A DNA stretch of 64,000 nt from Asticcacaulis excentricus (GCF_003966695.1 NZ_AP018828.1:464001-528000), one strand, 5' to 3'; positions 16,776 to 25,915 are shown, counted from the stretch's first letter. A program made the numbers and translations. The notes: generated from the sequence alone by a model not told the origin.

Positions 16776-17894
16776 CAGATGCGTTTCGTGGAACCCTTTG
16801 CGGAAGGCCTGAAACTCACCGGCTGCGATGGCTGAGCGCATGCGGATCATCAGGGCCTGAAAGAAGGCGATGTTGTGCCAGCTCAGCAGCACCTGCCCCA
16901 GGATTTCCTCGGCCTTGAACAGGTGGTGCAGATAGGCCTTGGAATAGTCGCGGCTGGCCGGGCAGTCGCTGGTGGCATCCAGCGGCGTGTCGTCTTCGGC
17001 AAAGCGGGCGTTCTTGATGTTGATGGGGCCTTCCCACGTCCACACCTGACCATGGCGGCCAGAGCGGGTCGGCAATACGCAGTCGAACATATCGACGCCG
17101 CGCGCCACGCCTTCGACCAGGTCAATCGGCTTACCCACCCCCATCAGGTAGCGCGGACGATCCCACGGCAGGAGCGGCGCGCAGTATTCGAGCGTGTCGC
17201 ACATGGCCTCATGGCCTTCTCCGACGGCCAGACCGCCGATGGCGTAGCCGTCAAAGCCGATCTCCAGCAGGCGGTCGGTCGATTCCCGGCGTAGGCTCTC
17301 AAAGGTCGAGCCCTGCTGAATGCCGAACAGGGCCTGCGTGTCGCGCTGCCCGAAGGCCTGTTTCGACCGCAGCCCCCAGCGCGCCGACAGTTGCAGCGCC
17401 TTTTGCGCGCGCGCTTCGTCGGCGGGCCATGAGACGCACTCATCGAGTTGCATCACGATGTCGGAACCCAGCAGGTCAGCCTGAATCTCCATCGAACGTT
17501 CCGGCGACAGGACGTGCTTTGAGCCGTCGATATGGCTCTGAAAGGTCACGGCCTCTTCAGTGACTTTGGAAATCTGCGACAGGCTCATCACCTGAAAGCC
17601 GCCGGAATCGGTGAGGATGGGACCGTCCCAGCCCATAAATGTGTGTAGGCCACCCAGTCGCTTCACACGTTCGGCTGAAGGACGCAGCATCAGATGATAG
17701 GTGTTGCCGAGTATGATTTTGGCATGGCTTTGCCGCACCATATCGAGCGTCAGGGCCTTGACGGTGGCGGCGGTGCCCACTGGCATGAAGATGGGGGTCG
17801 GGATGTCGCCGCGCGGCGTTTTCAGCACGCCCGTGCGGGCCTGACCATCGGAAGCGGAGATTTCAAAAGGGAATGCGGACATGGGCGGGGTCAT
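16755..17894 (-). CDS. tgt: queuine tRNA-guanine transglycosylase
   Basis: Exchanges guanine 34 of GUN anticodons for preQ1 (379 residues). Active-site regions are clear: [13 protein letters not shown] with the general acid Asp and [12 protein letters not shown] with the nucleophile Asp. The zinc site is odd: the family's CxCxxC before YLHHL is here SDCPAS, keeping only the middle cysteine, while the fourth ligand His is kept in SWHNIAFF. I checked this on the DNA, and there is no frameshift nearby. The protein may hold zinc weakly or not at all. It is on the opposite strand from queC/queE, with queA further along. Confidence 0.94.
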   Translation of the reverse strand: MTPPMSAFPFEISASDGQARTGVLKTPRGDIPTPIFMPVGTAATVKALTLDMVRQSHAKIILGNTYHLMLRPSAERVKRLGGLHTFMGWDGPILTDSGGFQVMSLSQISKVTEEAVTFQSHIDGSKHVLSPERSMEIQADLLGSDIVMQLDECVSWPADEARAQKALQLSARWGLRSKQAFGQRDTQALFGIQQGSTFESLRRESTDRLLEIGFDGYAIGGLAVGEGHEAMCDTLEYCAPLLPWDRPRYLMGVGKPIDLVEGVARGVDMFDCVLPTRSGRHGQVWTWEGPINIKNARFAEDDTPLDATSDCPASRDYSKAYLHHLFKAEEILGQVLLSWHNIAFFQALMIRMRSAIAAGEFQAFRKGFHETHLKAPTQN

Positions 17895-17928
17895 ACAGAA
17901 GGCCGCTCACCGAGTAAACCCGTGGCAC

Positions 17929-18519
17929 CTATCCGTTGCGCCATTTGGTGTAGGCATCTCTGCACAGATCAGACGCGCGTCTGTAAACAGCCTCTTCCTC
18001 GGAAAGGCGCTGATGAGCGCGTTCCCAACGCAAAAACGGCGTCAGTTCGCGGTGCACGGAGACGACCGTGGTGCCCCATGACGGGCCGCCTGATTGTGTG
18101 CGAATTTCGCATCCAATACCCGGTTCCAAAATTTCAGTGTGCTTATTACCCTCATCCAAACCGAACGATATGAATAGGAGCAAAGGAAAGCCAAACGTGG
18201 CCATAAAATACCCGAATACAATCGGCAGGGCGGTCACGAATTTGAGGATCATACGTAACCCGATGCGCCTGTCCCGTATGCCCCAGCCTTCCCACGCCAG
18301 AAAGGCATAGGCCGTGTAAGCCAGAGCTAAGGCCATCAGATTGGCGAGTGGAGAGGTGAAACGCAAACCCACGGCCCAAGCTAAGGCGACCACGAACAGA
18401 ACAGCGAAGGAGAGGGGCAGGAGTTTGTGCCGTTTATGCCGCCAGAAGCGATGGATCAGATAAGCGAGCAGAGGCGCACCAAACAACCCGCCCCACAATA
18501 TCCCCATGCCAATCGTCAT
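17929..18519 (-). CDS. hypothetical membrane protein
   Basis: 196 residues with about five hydrophobic segments in the first 125 residues, then a soluble tail (ELTPFLRWERAHQRLSEEEA). No family recognised. The longer open frame (to 18882) runs over the acetyltransferase gene and is rejected. The ATG at 18519 is preceded by GAGGGAGGG and begins MTIGMGILWGG. The start lies 25 bases below the end of the acetyltransferase gene, so the two may be co-transcribed. Confidence 0.72.
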   Translation of the reverse strand: MTIGMGILWGGLFGAPLLAYLIHRFWRHKRHKLLPLSFAVLFVVALAWAVGLRFTSPLANLMALALAYTAYAFLAWEGWGIRDRRIGLRMILKFVTALPIVFGYFMATFGFPLLLFISFGLDEGNKHTEILEPGIGCEIRTQSGGPSWGTTVVSVHRELTPFLRWERAHQRLSEEEAVYRRASDLCRDAYTKWRNG

Positions 18520-18544
18520 GGCATACCCTCCCTCGTTTCGGGGT

Positions 18545-19051
18545 TCAGAGATACCGCTCGAATTGGGTGACTTTGTGACCCTTGTAGGTTGCGTCGGCGA
18601 AGGCTGTGTACCCCAGTGCAGCCGCCACCTTTTGCGACGGTGTATTGGACGGGTCGATAATGCACACGGTGCGTTGCGGGTGGGTGGCGTCAAACCAGTC
18701 GTGTGCGGCGCGCACAGCCTCCAGCGCGTAGCCTCGGCCCTGACAGGCGGGCGTGATGGCCCAGGCCGCTTCCGGCGACAGGTCGAAGTCAGGCCCCAGA
18801 CCGCGGTGGAAGTCGGCCAGGCCCGTATCGCCGACAAACCGTCCCGTGTCCTTTTCAATGGCCGCGAACAGACCCCAGCCAAAGGCCGTCCAGTGCCCCA
18901 TATAGCGCAGAAGGCGGTGCCACACCTCTTCCGGCGACTGCGGGGTCAGACCCGACAGTCGGTAAAAGTCCGGGTCGCCGAACATGGCACACAGGCCGTT
19001 ATAGTCGTCAAGGACGTGCGGACGCAGGATCAGGCGAGGCGTTTCGATCAT
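18545..19051 (-). CDS. GNAT family N-acetyltransferase (RimJ/RimL-like)
   Basis: A 168-residue GNAT enzyme of the RimJ-like type that begins with IETPRLILRPH. The acetyl-CoA binding region is ITPACQGRGYALEAV (about residues 95-110), followed by NTPSQKVAAALGY. Substrate unknown. The frame is open to 19099; the ATG at 19051 gives the family's usual N-terminus. It is divergent from the aminotransferase gene with a 71-base gap. Confidence 0.88.
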   Translation of the reverse strand: MIETPRLILRPHVLDDYNGLCAMFGDPDFYRLSGLTPQSPEEVWHRLLRYMGHWTAFGWGLFAAIEKDTGRFVGDTGLADFHRGLGPDFDLSPEAAWAITPACQGRGYALEAVRAAHDWFDATHPQRTVCIIDPSNTPSQKVAAALGYTAFADATYKGHKVTQFERYL

Positions 19052-19122
19052 GACCCAAGGCGTACCGTGCTTTTCTTCGTCGGGCAATCTGGCGCACACC
19101 GCATCCTGCGCTATAAGCGGGT

Positions 19123-20256
19123 ATGACCGCAGATATTGCCCCCTTTTACGCCATCGAGATCAGTCGGCTGGCTCACGCCCTTAAGGATCAGGGACGCTCC
19201 ATCATCCATATGGAGTTCGGACAACCTTCCACCGGCGCGCCGAAAGCCGCCATTGAGGCCGCGCATCGCATTCTCGACAGCGACGGTATGGGCTATTGGG
19301 AAAGCACGTCGCTTAAGGCGCGGCTGGCGAAGCATTATCTCGACAGCTACGGCGTCAGCGTCGATCCGGAGCGCTTTATTCTCACCTGTGGGGCGTCGCC
19401 CGCTCTGGTGCTGGCGCTCAGTGCGGGCTTTAGGCCGGGGGCGCGTATCGCGCTGGCACGGCCCGGCTATGTCGCCTACCGCAATGTGCTGAAGGCGCTG
19501 AACATGGTGCCCGTCGAAATCCCCTGTGGGCCGGAGGTGCGCTTTCAACTGACCGCCGAGGCTTTGAGCACGCTCGATCCGGCCCCGGACGGGGTGATTA
19601 TCGCCAGCCCGGCCAACCCGACCGGCACGGTGATCGGGCCGGACGAACTCAAGGCCATTGCCAAGGCGTGCCGAGCGCGCGGTATCCGCATCCTGTCGGA
19701 CGAAATCTATCATGGCCTGACCTATGAGGCCCCGGCGCGGTCGTTGCTCGAATACGCGCCGGACGCCTGGGTGGTCAGCAGCTTCTCCAAATACTTCAGC
19801 ATGGTCGGCTGGCGGCTGGGCTGGTGTCTGGCGCCCGAAAGCCATGTGGCCATCGCACGCGCCTATGTCGGTAACCTGTTCCTGACCGCGCCGTCGCTCA
19901 GCCAGCACGCGGGATTGATCGCGCTCGATAGCCGCTCTGAGCTGGACGGGCACGTTGAAACCTATCGCCGCAACCGTCGTCTGTTGCTCGACGCCCCGCC
20001 GCAACTGGGGCTGAGCCGCATCGCACCGCCCGACGGGGCCTTCTACATCTATGCCGATATCGGGCACCTGACCGACGACAGCCTGTCCTTCTGCAAGGAA
20101 CTGCTCAACGATACCGGCGTCTGCACAGCCCCCGGCATCGACTTCGATCCGGTCGCAGGGCACCGCTTTATCCGCTTCAGCTTTGCCGTTTCAACAGCCG
20201 AGGTCGAAGAGGCGGTGAAGCGTATGGTGCCGTGGTTTAAAGCGAAAAGTCTTTAA
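19123..20256 (+). CDS. PLP-dependent aminotransferase, class I/II
   Basis: 377 residues of the fold-type I aminotransferase family. Visible are the substrate/PLP motif ASPANPTGT, the PLP-binding Asp in ILSDEIYHGL, and the Schiff-base lysine in SSFSKYFSMVGWRLGW. It resembles aspartate/aromatic class aminotransferases; substrate not assignable. It ends before a paired-hairpin repeat in the convergent gap with queA. Confidence 0.92.
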   Translation: MTADIAPFYAIEISRLAHALKDQGRSIIHMEFGQPSTGAPKAAIEAAHRILDSDGMGYWESTSLKARLAKHYLDSYGVSVDPERFILTCGASPALVLALSAGFRPGARIALARPGYVAYRNVLKALNMVPVEIPCGPEVRFQLTAEALSTLDPAPDGVIIASPANPTGTVIGPDELKAIAKACRARGIRILSDEIYHGLTYEAPARSLLEYAPDAWVVSSFSKYFSMVGWRLGWCLAPESHVAIARAYVGNLFLTAPSLSQHAGLIALDSRSELDGHVETYRRNRRLLLDAPPQLGLSRIAPPDGAFYIYADIGHLTDDSLSFCKELLNDTGVCTAPGIDFDPVAGHRFIRFSFAVSTAEVEEAVKRMVPWFKAKSL

Positions 20257-20359
20257 AGACGCAGGGGTCGCAGACCCCTGCACCCCATTACATTTCGCGC
20301 TCTATCGTCGGTGTTGCGCTCCAAGTTTCGGGGTGCAGGGGCCTGTGGCCCCTGCATCT
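20257..20359. repeat. paired GC hairpins in the aminotransferase-queA gap
   Basis: Left arm 20257-20286 contains GCAGGGGTC-GCA-GACCCCTGC; right arm 20330-20359 contains GCAGGGGCC-TGT-GGCCCCTGC. The arms are near-complementary. The differences between them come in pairs that keep each local hairpin closed. Same architecture as 5681-5799. Confidence 0.8.
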
Positions 20360-21405
20360 TACTTCGATCTGTTCATCAACAAGCTCGCATCGCCGTACGA
20401 AAAGAAGCGATACCCGCTGTCGATCGCGTGTGCATAGGCCGCCTTCATGGCCTCGGTGCCGGCGAAGGCGCAGACCAGCATGAACAGGGTCGATTTCGGT
20501 AGGTGGAAATTGGTCCACAGCATATCAGCCGAACGCACCGGCACGCCCGGCGTGATGAAGATGTCGGTGTCGCCGCTGAACGGATGGATGTGGCCCTTGG
20601 TATCGCAGGCGCTTTCGATCAGGCGCAGAGCGGTGGTGCCGATGGCGATGATGCGGCCTCCGGCGGCGCGGGCGGCATTGATGCGCGCGGCGGAGTCAGC
20701 CGAGACGACGCCGAATTCGGCGTGCATCCTGTGGTCTTTGGTGTCTTCGACCTTGACCGGCAGGAAGGTGCCGGCCCCGACGTGCAGGGTGACTTCTTCG
20801 AACAGTACCCCCTTGTCTCGCAGGGCTTGCAGCAGTTCCGGCGTGAAATGCAGCCCGGCGGTGGGGGCGGCAACGGAGCCTTCGTCACGGGCAAAGACGG
20901 TCTGATAGTCCCTTTTGTCCTGCTCATCTTCCGGGCGTTTGGAGCGGATATAGGGCGGCAGCGGCATCCCGCCCAGCCGGTGCAGCCCGTTCAGCACCTC
21001 AGACGCCGCCTGATCGAAGCGCAAGACATAGACGCCGTCTTCGTCTTTTGACAGGACGCGGGCACTCAGGTCGTCAAAGCGCAGGGTGTCGCCTTCGCGG
21101 ATACGGCGGCCGGGCTTGAGAAAGGCCTGCCAGCTCTGGCCATCCAGCGACTTGATCAGGGTGGCTTCGAATGTCACGCTCTGACCGTCGCGCTCACGGG
21201 TGCCCTTGAGCTGGGTCGGCAGGACGCGCGTATTGTTGATGACCAGCAGGTCGCCGGCCTTCAGCAGCGACGGCAGGTCGCCGACGCGCCAGTCTTCGCG
21301 CACCTCGCCATCGACACGCAGCAGCCGCGCGGCCTCACGTGGGGTAACAGGCCGCAGCGCAATGCGATCCTCAGGCAGGTCAAAATCGAAATCGGAAACC
21401 TTCAT
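20359..21405 (-). CDS. queA: SAM:tRNA ribosyltransferase-isomerase
   Basis: Transfers and isomerises the ribosyl part of SAM onto preQ1-tRNA to give epoxyqueuosine. The 348-residue protein opens with the family's DFDFDLPEDRIALRP and carries DLLVINNTRVLPTQLKG, APTAGLHFTPELL and the C-terminal NFHLPKSTLFMLV. Together with tgt it completes the tRNA-level steps, leaving queG/queH outside the window. Convergent with the aminotransferase gene. Confidence 0.95.
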   Translation of the reverse strand: MKVSDFDFDLPEDRIALRPVTPREAARLLRVDGEVREDWRVGDLPSLLKAGDLLVINNTRVLPTQLKGTRERDGQSVTFEATLIKSLDGQSWQAFLKPGRRIREGDTLRFDDLSARVLSKDEDGVYVLRFDQAASEVLNGLHRLGGMPLPPYIRSKRPEDEQDKRDYQTVFARDEGSVAAPTAGLHFTPELLQALRDKGVLFEEVTLHVGAGTFLPVKVEDTKDHRMHAEFGVVSADSAARINAARAAGGRIIAIGTTALRLIESACDTKGHIHPFSGDTDIFITPGVPVRSADMLWTNFHLPKSTLFMLVCAFAGTEAMKAAYAHAIDSGYRFFSYGDASLLMNRSK

Positions 21406-21436
21406 GCCCGCTTAAAAGGCGATTGCGAGCCGAAAA

Positions 21437-21862
21437 TCAAGAGGCGCGCGGCGTGTCCGCACTGGCCTCAGACGCGGTTTCATTGCCTTCGATCCAGTTT
21501 TCGCCGTCGATCATTTCGGCAAAGATGCGGATGACGCGGGTGGGGAAGGTGACCGGATAGGCCTTGGCGCGCGCCAGGACCAGTGGGTCCTGACTGATGA
21601 TGGCCACCTTGCGCCCCATGTCGCGGCCCTGAGCGATAGTGGCCCACTGACGCGCCAGACGCCCCAGTTCCTCAAAGGGCACAAAGCCCTCAAAGCGGCG
21701 CATATCGATGATGATGTCGTAGAGCCAGACCTCGCCCACGCTTTCGAGATAGCGCGCGATGCCGTTGACGATCTCCTGACCGTCCACATCACCGATGTAG
21801 CGGATAGTGATACGCTTCTGTTCGTCGTTCTGCGAAAAGTTCAGACGGGAGCGCGGGGTCAT
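21437..21862 (-). CDS. STAS-like (SpoIIAA-type) hypothetical protein
   Basis: 141 residues, no membrane segments. The alternating beta-alpha pattern (RITIRYIGDVDGQEIVN..., YDIIIDMRRFEGFVPFEEL, KVAIISQDPLVLARAKAY) resembles SpoIIAA/STAS-like small domains common in alphaproteobacteria. Role unknown. ATG 21862 (MTPRSRLNFS) is preferred over 21889, which would add nine residues without a clear ribosome site. Confidence 0.65.
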   Translation of the reverse strand: MTPRSRLNFSQNDEQKRITIRYIGDVDGQEIVNGIARYLESVGEVWLYDIIIDMRRFEGFVPFEELGRLARQWATIAQGRDMGRKVAIISQDPLVLARAKAYPVTFPTRVIRIFAEMIDGENWIEGNETASEASADTPRAS

Positions 21863-21925
21863 AGGGCAGGCTCCGAATGTTGGCGACACCGTTGTCTTAA
21901 CCTAACACACGTCTGTCCACAAACA

Positions 21926-21958
21926 AAAAACCGGCCGGACAGGTGTCCGACCGGCGGG
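21926..21958 (-). terminator. intrinsic terminator after the cyclophilin gene
   Basis: On the minus strand, CCGGTCGGAC-ACCT-GTCCGGCCGG is followed by TTTTTTG. It lies just downstream of the peptidylprolyl isomerase stop. Confidence 0.8.
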
Positions 21959-21983
21959 TTCTGTCAAAGCGGGCTTACACGCC

Positions 21984-22451
21984 TCAGGCGGCGTCAGCGG
22001 CGACCTTGAAACTGACGATCTTGCCCGGCGCGCGCGGCGGCTCGCCCTTGGGCAGGGCATCGACGTGTTCCATGCCTTCGGTCACTTCGCCCCAGACGGT
22101 GTACTGGCCATCGAGGAAGCGGGCGTCGGCAAAGCAGATGAAAAACTGGCTGTCGGCCGAGTCGGGGTTTTGCGAACGCGCCATCGAGCAAACGCCGCGC
22201 ACGTGCGGCTCGCGCGAAAATTCGGCCTTCAGCTTCTTGCCCGAGCCGCCATAGCCCTGACCTTCCGGATCGCCGCCCTGAGCCATGAAGCCCGGAATGA
22301 CGCGGTGGAAGACGATACCGTCATAGAAGCCCTGACGGCACAGTTCCTTGATGCGGGCGACGTGGTTGGGGGCGAGGTCGGGGCGCAGCTTGATACGCAC
22401 ATCACCGCTTTCCAGCGTCAGAATGAGGGTGTTTTCCAGATCTTCGGACAT
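21984..22451 (-). CDS. cyclophilin-type peptidylprolyl isomerase
   Basis: A 155-residue single-domain cyclophilin without signal peptide, so cytoplasmic (PpiB-like). Conserved catalytic and binding segments are FHRVIPGFMAQGGD, the SMARSQNPDSADSQFFICF segment and the tryptophan region YTVWGEVTEGM. The start is followed upstream by a RIME-like repeat. It ends in a clear terminator. Confidence 0.93.
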   Translation of the reverse strand: MSEDLENTLILTLESGDVRIKLRPDLAPNHVARIKELCRQGFYDGIVFHRVIPGFMAQGGDPEGQGYGGSGKKLKAEFSREPHVRGVCSMARSQNPDSADSQFFICFADARFLDGQYTVWGEVTEGMEHVDALPKGEPPRAPGKIVSFKVAADAA

Positions 22452-22469
22452 GGGGGCTCCTGTTTAGAG

Positions 22470-22569
22470 CCTCATGCCGAAAAGTGGGCACCACTTTTCG
22501 GAAAAACATGAGGCGTTGTAAAAAAAATTGAGCGATACGGCGGCTCAACTGAGCCGGCGGATGCTCCAA
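22470..22569. repeat. RIME-like palindromic repeat, copy A
   Basis: Outer arms CCTCATG and CATGAGG enclose a perfect hairpin CCGAAAAGTGG-GCA-CCACTTTTCGG. This is followed by an A-rich stretch and a second hairpin CGGCTCA-AC-TGAGCCG. Copy B at 58114-58213 has the same order. Lies in the 258-base gap between the cyclophilin gene and rlmE. Confidence 0.85.
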
Positions 22570-22709
22570 GTTTGCGGCTGAAATAGGCTATTCGTCGGGC
22601 TTTGACAAATCCTATCCGGTGCATTCATCAGGCTTTTTCGCTTTGAGACGCACCCGTCATGGCGGCAAAATGATTTTCCGTGTGAGGCAAAACCCGTTAT
22701 AGACGCCGC

Positions 22710-23426
22710 ATGAGTAACGATACCCCCGAAGAACCACGCCGCCGCATGGTCAAGCCGCCCGCAGGCGGCAACCTGTCCGGTCGCGCCAAGGGCCACACGG
22801 CGGTCAAGACCGCCAAGCAGCGCACGCAGTCGTCTGCCAAATGGCTGGAACGGCAACTGAACGACCCCTTTGTGCAGAAGGCCAAGGCTGAGGGCTGGCG
22901 CTCGCGCGCGGCCTTCAAGCTACAGGAAATCGACGACCGCTTTCATATCCTCAAACGCGGCGCGCGCGTGGTCGATCTGGGCTGCGCGCCGGGGGGCTGG
23001 GTACAGATGGCGCAGTCGCGGGGTGCGGCGCACGTGGTGGGGGTGGACCTGCTGCCCGTCGATCCCATTCCCGGTGCCGACATGATCGAAGCCGACTTCA
23101 CCGATCCGGCCATTCCGGGGCGGCTTATGGAGATGATGGGCGATAAGCCGGACGTGGTGCTGTCCGATCTGGCGCACAATACGGTCGGTCACCGCCAAAC
23201 CGACCACCTCAAGATCATGGGGCTTCTGGAACTGGCGTCGGATTTCGCGCTGGATAATCTCAAGCCCGGCGGCGCGTTCGTCGCCAAGGCCTTTCAGGGC
23301 GGTGAGACGGAGCATCTGCTGCTCAAGTTGAAACTCGCCTTCCGCGATGTAAAGCACTTCAAGCCGAAATCGAGCCGGGCGGATTCGTCGGAAATCTACA
23401 TCGTGGCCCAAGGGTTCAAGGGGTAG
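22710..23426 (+). CDS. rlmE: 23S rRNA 2'-O-methyltransferase (FtsJ/RrmJ)
   Basis: Methylates U2552 of 23S rRNA using SAM. 238 residues: a basic N-terminal extension of about 40 residues, then SRAAFKLQEID (catalytic Lys), VVDLGCAPGGW (SAM loop), DVVLSDLAHNTVGH (catalytic Asp) and KPGGAFVAKAFQGGE (catalytic Lys). All residues of the K-D-K-E tetrad appear present. No obvious partner genes. Confidence 0.94.
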   Translation: MSNDTPEEPRRRMVKPPAGGNLSGRAKGHTAVKTAKQRTQSSAKWLERQLNDPFVQKAKAEGWRSRAAFKLQEIDDRFHILKRGARVVDLGCAPGGWVQMAQSRGAAHVVGVDLLPVDPIPGADMIEADFTDPAIPGRLMEMMGDKPDVVLSDLAHNTVGHRQTDHLKIMGLLELASDFALDNLKPGGAFVAKAFQGGETEHLLLKLKLAFRDVKHFKPKSSRADSSEIYIVAQGFKG

Positions 23427-23442
23427 GCTTTACGGGGACGAT

Positions 23443-23871
23443 TCAGGGGGCAGGTATGGCCTTGCGGCGTCCCGTGCGCGCCCAGACGGCATAGGTCGTG
23501 AAGGCGCTTAATGTGCCAATCGCTGTGGTGAGTTTAACGACTTTATCTCCCTCATTAGCCATCTGCCCCCCAACCATCCAGACGCCGATAGCGGCGCCAA
23601 GGGCAGCCCCGCAGGCTGAGGCCGTGAGCCCGTTCAGAAGTCGCAGCCGTTTAAGCCCCCACCCCAGGGGGAAGCCCACAATAAGGGTCAGCAGGGTGCA
23701 GCCCATGCCAATAACAGGCACCATAAAAGGTAAAACTAGCAGGCCGGGTGCATCCTCAGGGCTGCGGGACAGGGACTGGATAGTCATGATCCCCGCCAGC
23801 AGGGTGCCCCCAAATCCCGTGACGGTCGCTGTGCACAACAGACTAACAAACGCCCGGTCCCGATTGTTCAT
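23443..23871 (-). CDS. hypothetical membrane protein
   Basis: 142 residues with four hydrophobic helices (about 12-30, 42-66, 76-98, 112-128). Gly- and Ala-rich, with a basic C-terminal tail (ARTGRRKAIPAP). No family recognised. It is convergent with rlmE and divergent from the DUF1523-like gene. Confidence 0.65.
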   Translation of the reverse strand: MNNRDRAFVSLLCTATVTGFGGTLLAGIMTIQSLSRSPEDAPGLLVLPFMVPVIGMGCTLLTLIVGFPLGWGLKRLRLLNGLTASACGAALGAAIGVWMVGGQMANEGDKVVKLTTAIGTLSAFTTYAVWARTGRRKAIPAP

Positions 23872-23946
23872 GCCTGATCCTCCATCCCGTCGTGCGATAT
23901 AAGAACCGTATTGCCGCTTTAGCTGGGTCTATTGAAATATAATGGC

Positions 23947-24282
23947 ATGAAGAAGACCTTACGCATCGCAGGCATCGCGCTCACCGTTATCGGTCTTATG
24001 TTCGTGGGCTGGGTGACCACCCCCTACTGGAGCCACGGTGAGGCGGTGGTCGAGGTGACGGGGACAACCACCAAGCGTGAAGGCGGCAGAGACGTCTATC
24101 TGGTCTTCACCACGTCGGGAACCTTCCGCAATACCGACAGCCTGCACTATCTGAAGTTCGATTCTTCCGATCTTCAGGGCCAGCTCAACCGGCCCGGCCG
24201 CTACCGCATAAACTATTATGGTTTTCGTGTTCCTGTGTTATCTCTGTACCGGAATATAACCAGAGCCGAACCGGCTCCATAA
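23947..24282 (+). CDS. DUF1523-like membrane-anchored protein
   Basis: 111 residues: one N-terminal helix (about 6-25) and a short periplasmic domain with NTDSLHYLKFDSSDLQGQL and YYGFRVPVLSLYRNI, which matches the DUF1523 family as I recall it (TDS...KF.SSD...YG.R.P..S.Y.NI). Function unknown. ATG 23947 (MKKTLRIAG) gives a normal signal/anchor start; 23932 would add five residues. Confidence 0.72.
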   Translation: MKKTLRIAGIALTVIGLMFVGWVTTPYWSHGEAVVEVTGTTTKREGGRDVYLVFTTSGTFRNTDSLHYLKFDSSDLQGQLNRPGRYRINYYGFRVPVLSLYRNITRAEPAP

Positions 24283-24308
24283 ACAGTATGCGTACCCCAA
24301 GGAAACGA

Positions 24309-24788
24309 ATGACCAAATTACCGCTTAATCCGTTCTTTGCCTGGACGTCTCTGGCGCTCAAAAGTTCGGAAATGCTGATGGCTTCGGCGGAGGTCATCAC
24401 CCACCGCGTCAACCGCATGGCCAATGCCGACGCCATCCCCAGTGCGGAGGATCAGCGCGAATTCACCCTGATGGGGCAGGAAAAGCTCGAAGCCGGGACC
24501 GAATCGCTGATGGCGATGAGCCAGTACTGGATGAACCTCAACCAAGAGGTCAGCACGCAGGCCTTTCACAACATGATGGATATGGGCTACAGCCTGACGG
24601 CGCTGGCCACCAGCCGTTCGGCGGCCGAGGCCCTGACGCATCAGGCGCGTCTGGCCGACAGCGTGATGCGCGGGGTCAATGACGCCGCTGACCTGTCGGG
24701 TAAGGCGGCGGCCCTGACCGAGCACGGCCTGAAACCGGTGCATAGCCGTGCCGTCGCCAATGCCAAGCGTCTGAAAAAGCGCAAATAA
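24309..24788 (+). CDS. phasin-like hypothetical protein
   Basis: 159 residues, almost wholly helical, with Met/Ala-rich amphipathic stretches (WTSLALKSSEMLMASAEVI, TLMGQEKLEAGTESLMAMS) and a basic tail ending LKKRK. This composition resembles phasin-type granule proteins, but no diagnostic motif is visible. AAGGAAACGA precedes the ATG. It is convergent with the metallophosphoesterase gene, only one base apart. Confidence 0.6.
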   Translation: MTKLPLNPFFAWTSLALKSSEMLMASAEVITHRVNRMANADAIPSAEDQREFTLMGQEKLEAGTESLMAMSQYWMNLNQEVSTQAFHNMMDMGYSLTALATSRSAAEALTHQARLADSVMRGVNDAADLSGKAAALTEHGLKPVHSRAVANAKRLKKRK

Positions 24789-24789
24789 C

Positions 24790-25854
24790 TCAATCAGTGT
24801 CCGGTCCCGGCGTCTCACGACCGGGCACTTCACCGGTCAGCAGGCCGCGCGCCGAGATAGGCTGCGCCTTGGACAGGTCGACGCTGACCGTGGTCACATC
24901 GCGCACGCCCCAGCTTTTGTCCTTGTCCGCTCCGGCGTCGCCTGCCGCGTTCAGCCGCCACAGATTGCCGGCTTTGTCCGTCAGGCTGTTGCCGGGCAGG
25001 TCGCCCTGAGTCAGGGTAAAGGGCGAGGTATCGCCGTGGATCAGGAAGACCGGCCTGCCGAAGGCGCGGCTCTCATGAATCAGGGCCGCGCGCACCGGCA
25101 AAAAGCCATCGCACAGGCGATTGTCGTCGGCGGCCACATCGTGACAGGGGACAAAGCGCGCCTCCGCCTTTTCATTGAACATATCGGCCTGAGTGGCGAC
25201 GATGACCGCTGCGGCACCGCGTTTGCGCGCATGGGCAAAGGCGGCTTTCAGCCACGCCACATTGTGGGCGTCGCGCGCATCGGCGGCGCGGGTGGCCACG
25301 CGCAGATCGTCGCCCATGACCAGATCACGGCCATTATTGGTGCCGACCACATTCATCGTGACCACAACGAAACGCCCGTAATCGAAGCGGGCATTTTCCG
25401 GCATGTCCGGTTGCTGCGCATAGTGCCACTTGGTGTCTCTGACCGGTGGCGTCGCAAAGACGCGCTGACGCAGGCCCTCAAGCCTGTGCAATTCGGAGAA
25501 TCTGCGCCCCGTCGCCGGATCATCCTTGCGGTCGCAATCGGTCCATTCATTGTCGCCGGGCGTGTAAAAGACCGGAATGGGCTTGAGATCAGCTAGCATT
25601 TTGGCGAAGGCCGCATCCGGCGGGCCGCAGACTTCGCCGCCCGACTGCGTATCACCGACGTGCAGGATAAAGGGAGGCGTTTGCGCTTTGACCGCCGGTA
25701 TGGCTTTGGCCAGCATGGCGCGGTCGGTATCGTCGTAAGGGGTGTCGTTGATGACGACAAAATCGATCCGCGCGGGCTCAGCGATGGGAAGCAGCGCGCA
25801 GCCGCTCAAACTGGCGGACAGGGCAAGGGTCGCAACAATCAACAGACGCTTCAT
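24790..25854 (-). CDS. metallophosphoesterase-like lipoprotein
   Basis: 354 residues with lipoprotein signal (lipobox LSGC near residue 18). The calcineurin-like core is recognisable: DFVVINDTPY at the place of the DxH motif (the His is replaced), LHVGDTQSG and TPGDNEWTDC (the GDNE motif). The segment FLIHGDTSPF supplies a late His. It probably cleaves phosphate esters in the envelope; substrate unknown. ATG 25854 starts the signal sequence and is preferred over 25905. Confidence 0.82.
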   Translation of the reverse strand: MKRLLIVATLALSASLSGCALLPIAEPARIDFVVINDTPYDDTDRAMLAKAIPAVKAQTPPFILHVGDTQSGGEVCGPPDAAFAKMLADLKPIPVFYTPGDNEWTDCDRKDDPATGRRFSELHRLEGLRQRVFATPPVRDTKWHYAQQPDMPENARFDYGRFVVVTMNVVGTNNGRDLVMGDDLRVATRAADARDAHNVAWLKAAFAHARKRGAAAVIVATQADMFNEKAEARFVPCHDVAADDNRLCDGFLPVRAALIHESRAFGRPVFLIHGDTSPFTLTQGDLPGNSLTDKAGNLWRLNAAGDAGADKDKSWGVRDVTTVSVDLSKAQPISARGLLTGEVPGRETPGPDTD

Positions 25855-25915
25855 CAGTACTTCCGGAACTCTCCGCAGGCTAATCCGCCTCTGTGACAGG
25901 CGCAAGAATGGGGAA

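Noticed and set aside
17929-18882. 317-codon version of the membrane protein gene
   Set aside because: The first 120 codons lie over the GNAT gene in another frame; the start at 18519 with GAGGGAGGG is better.
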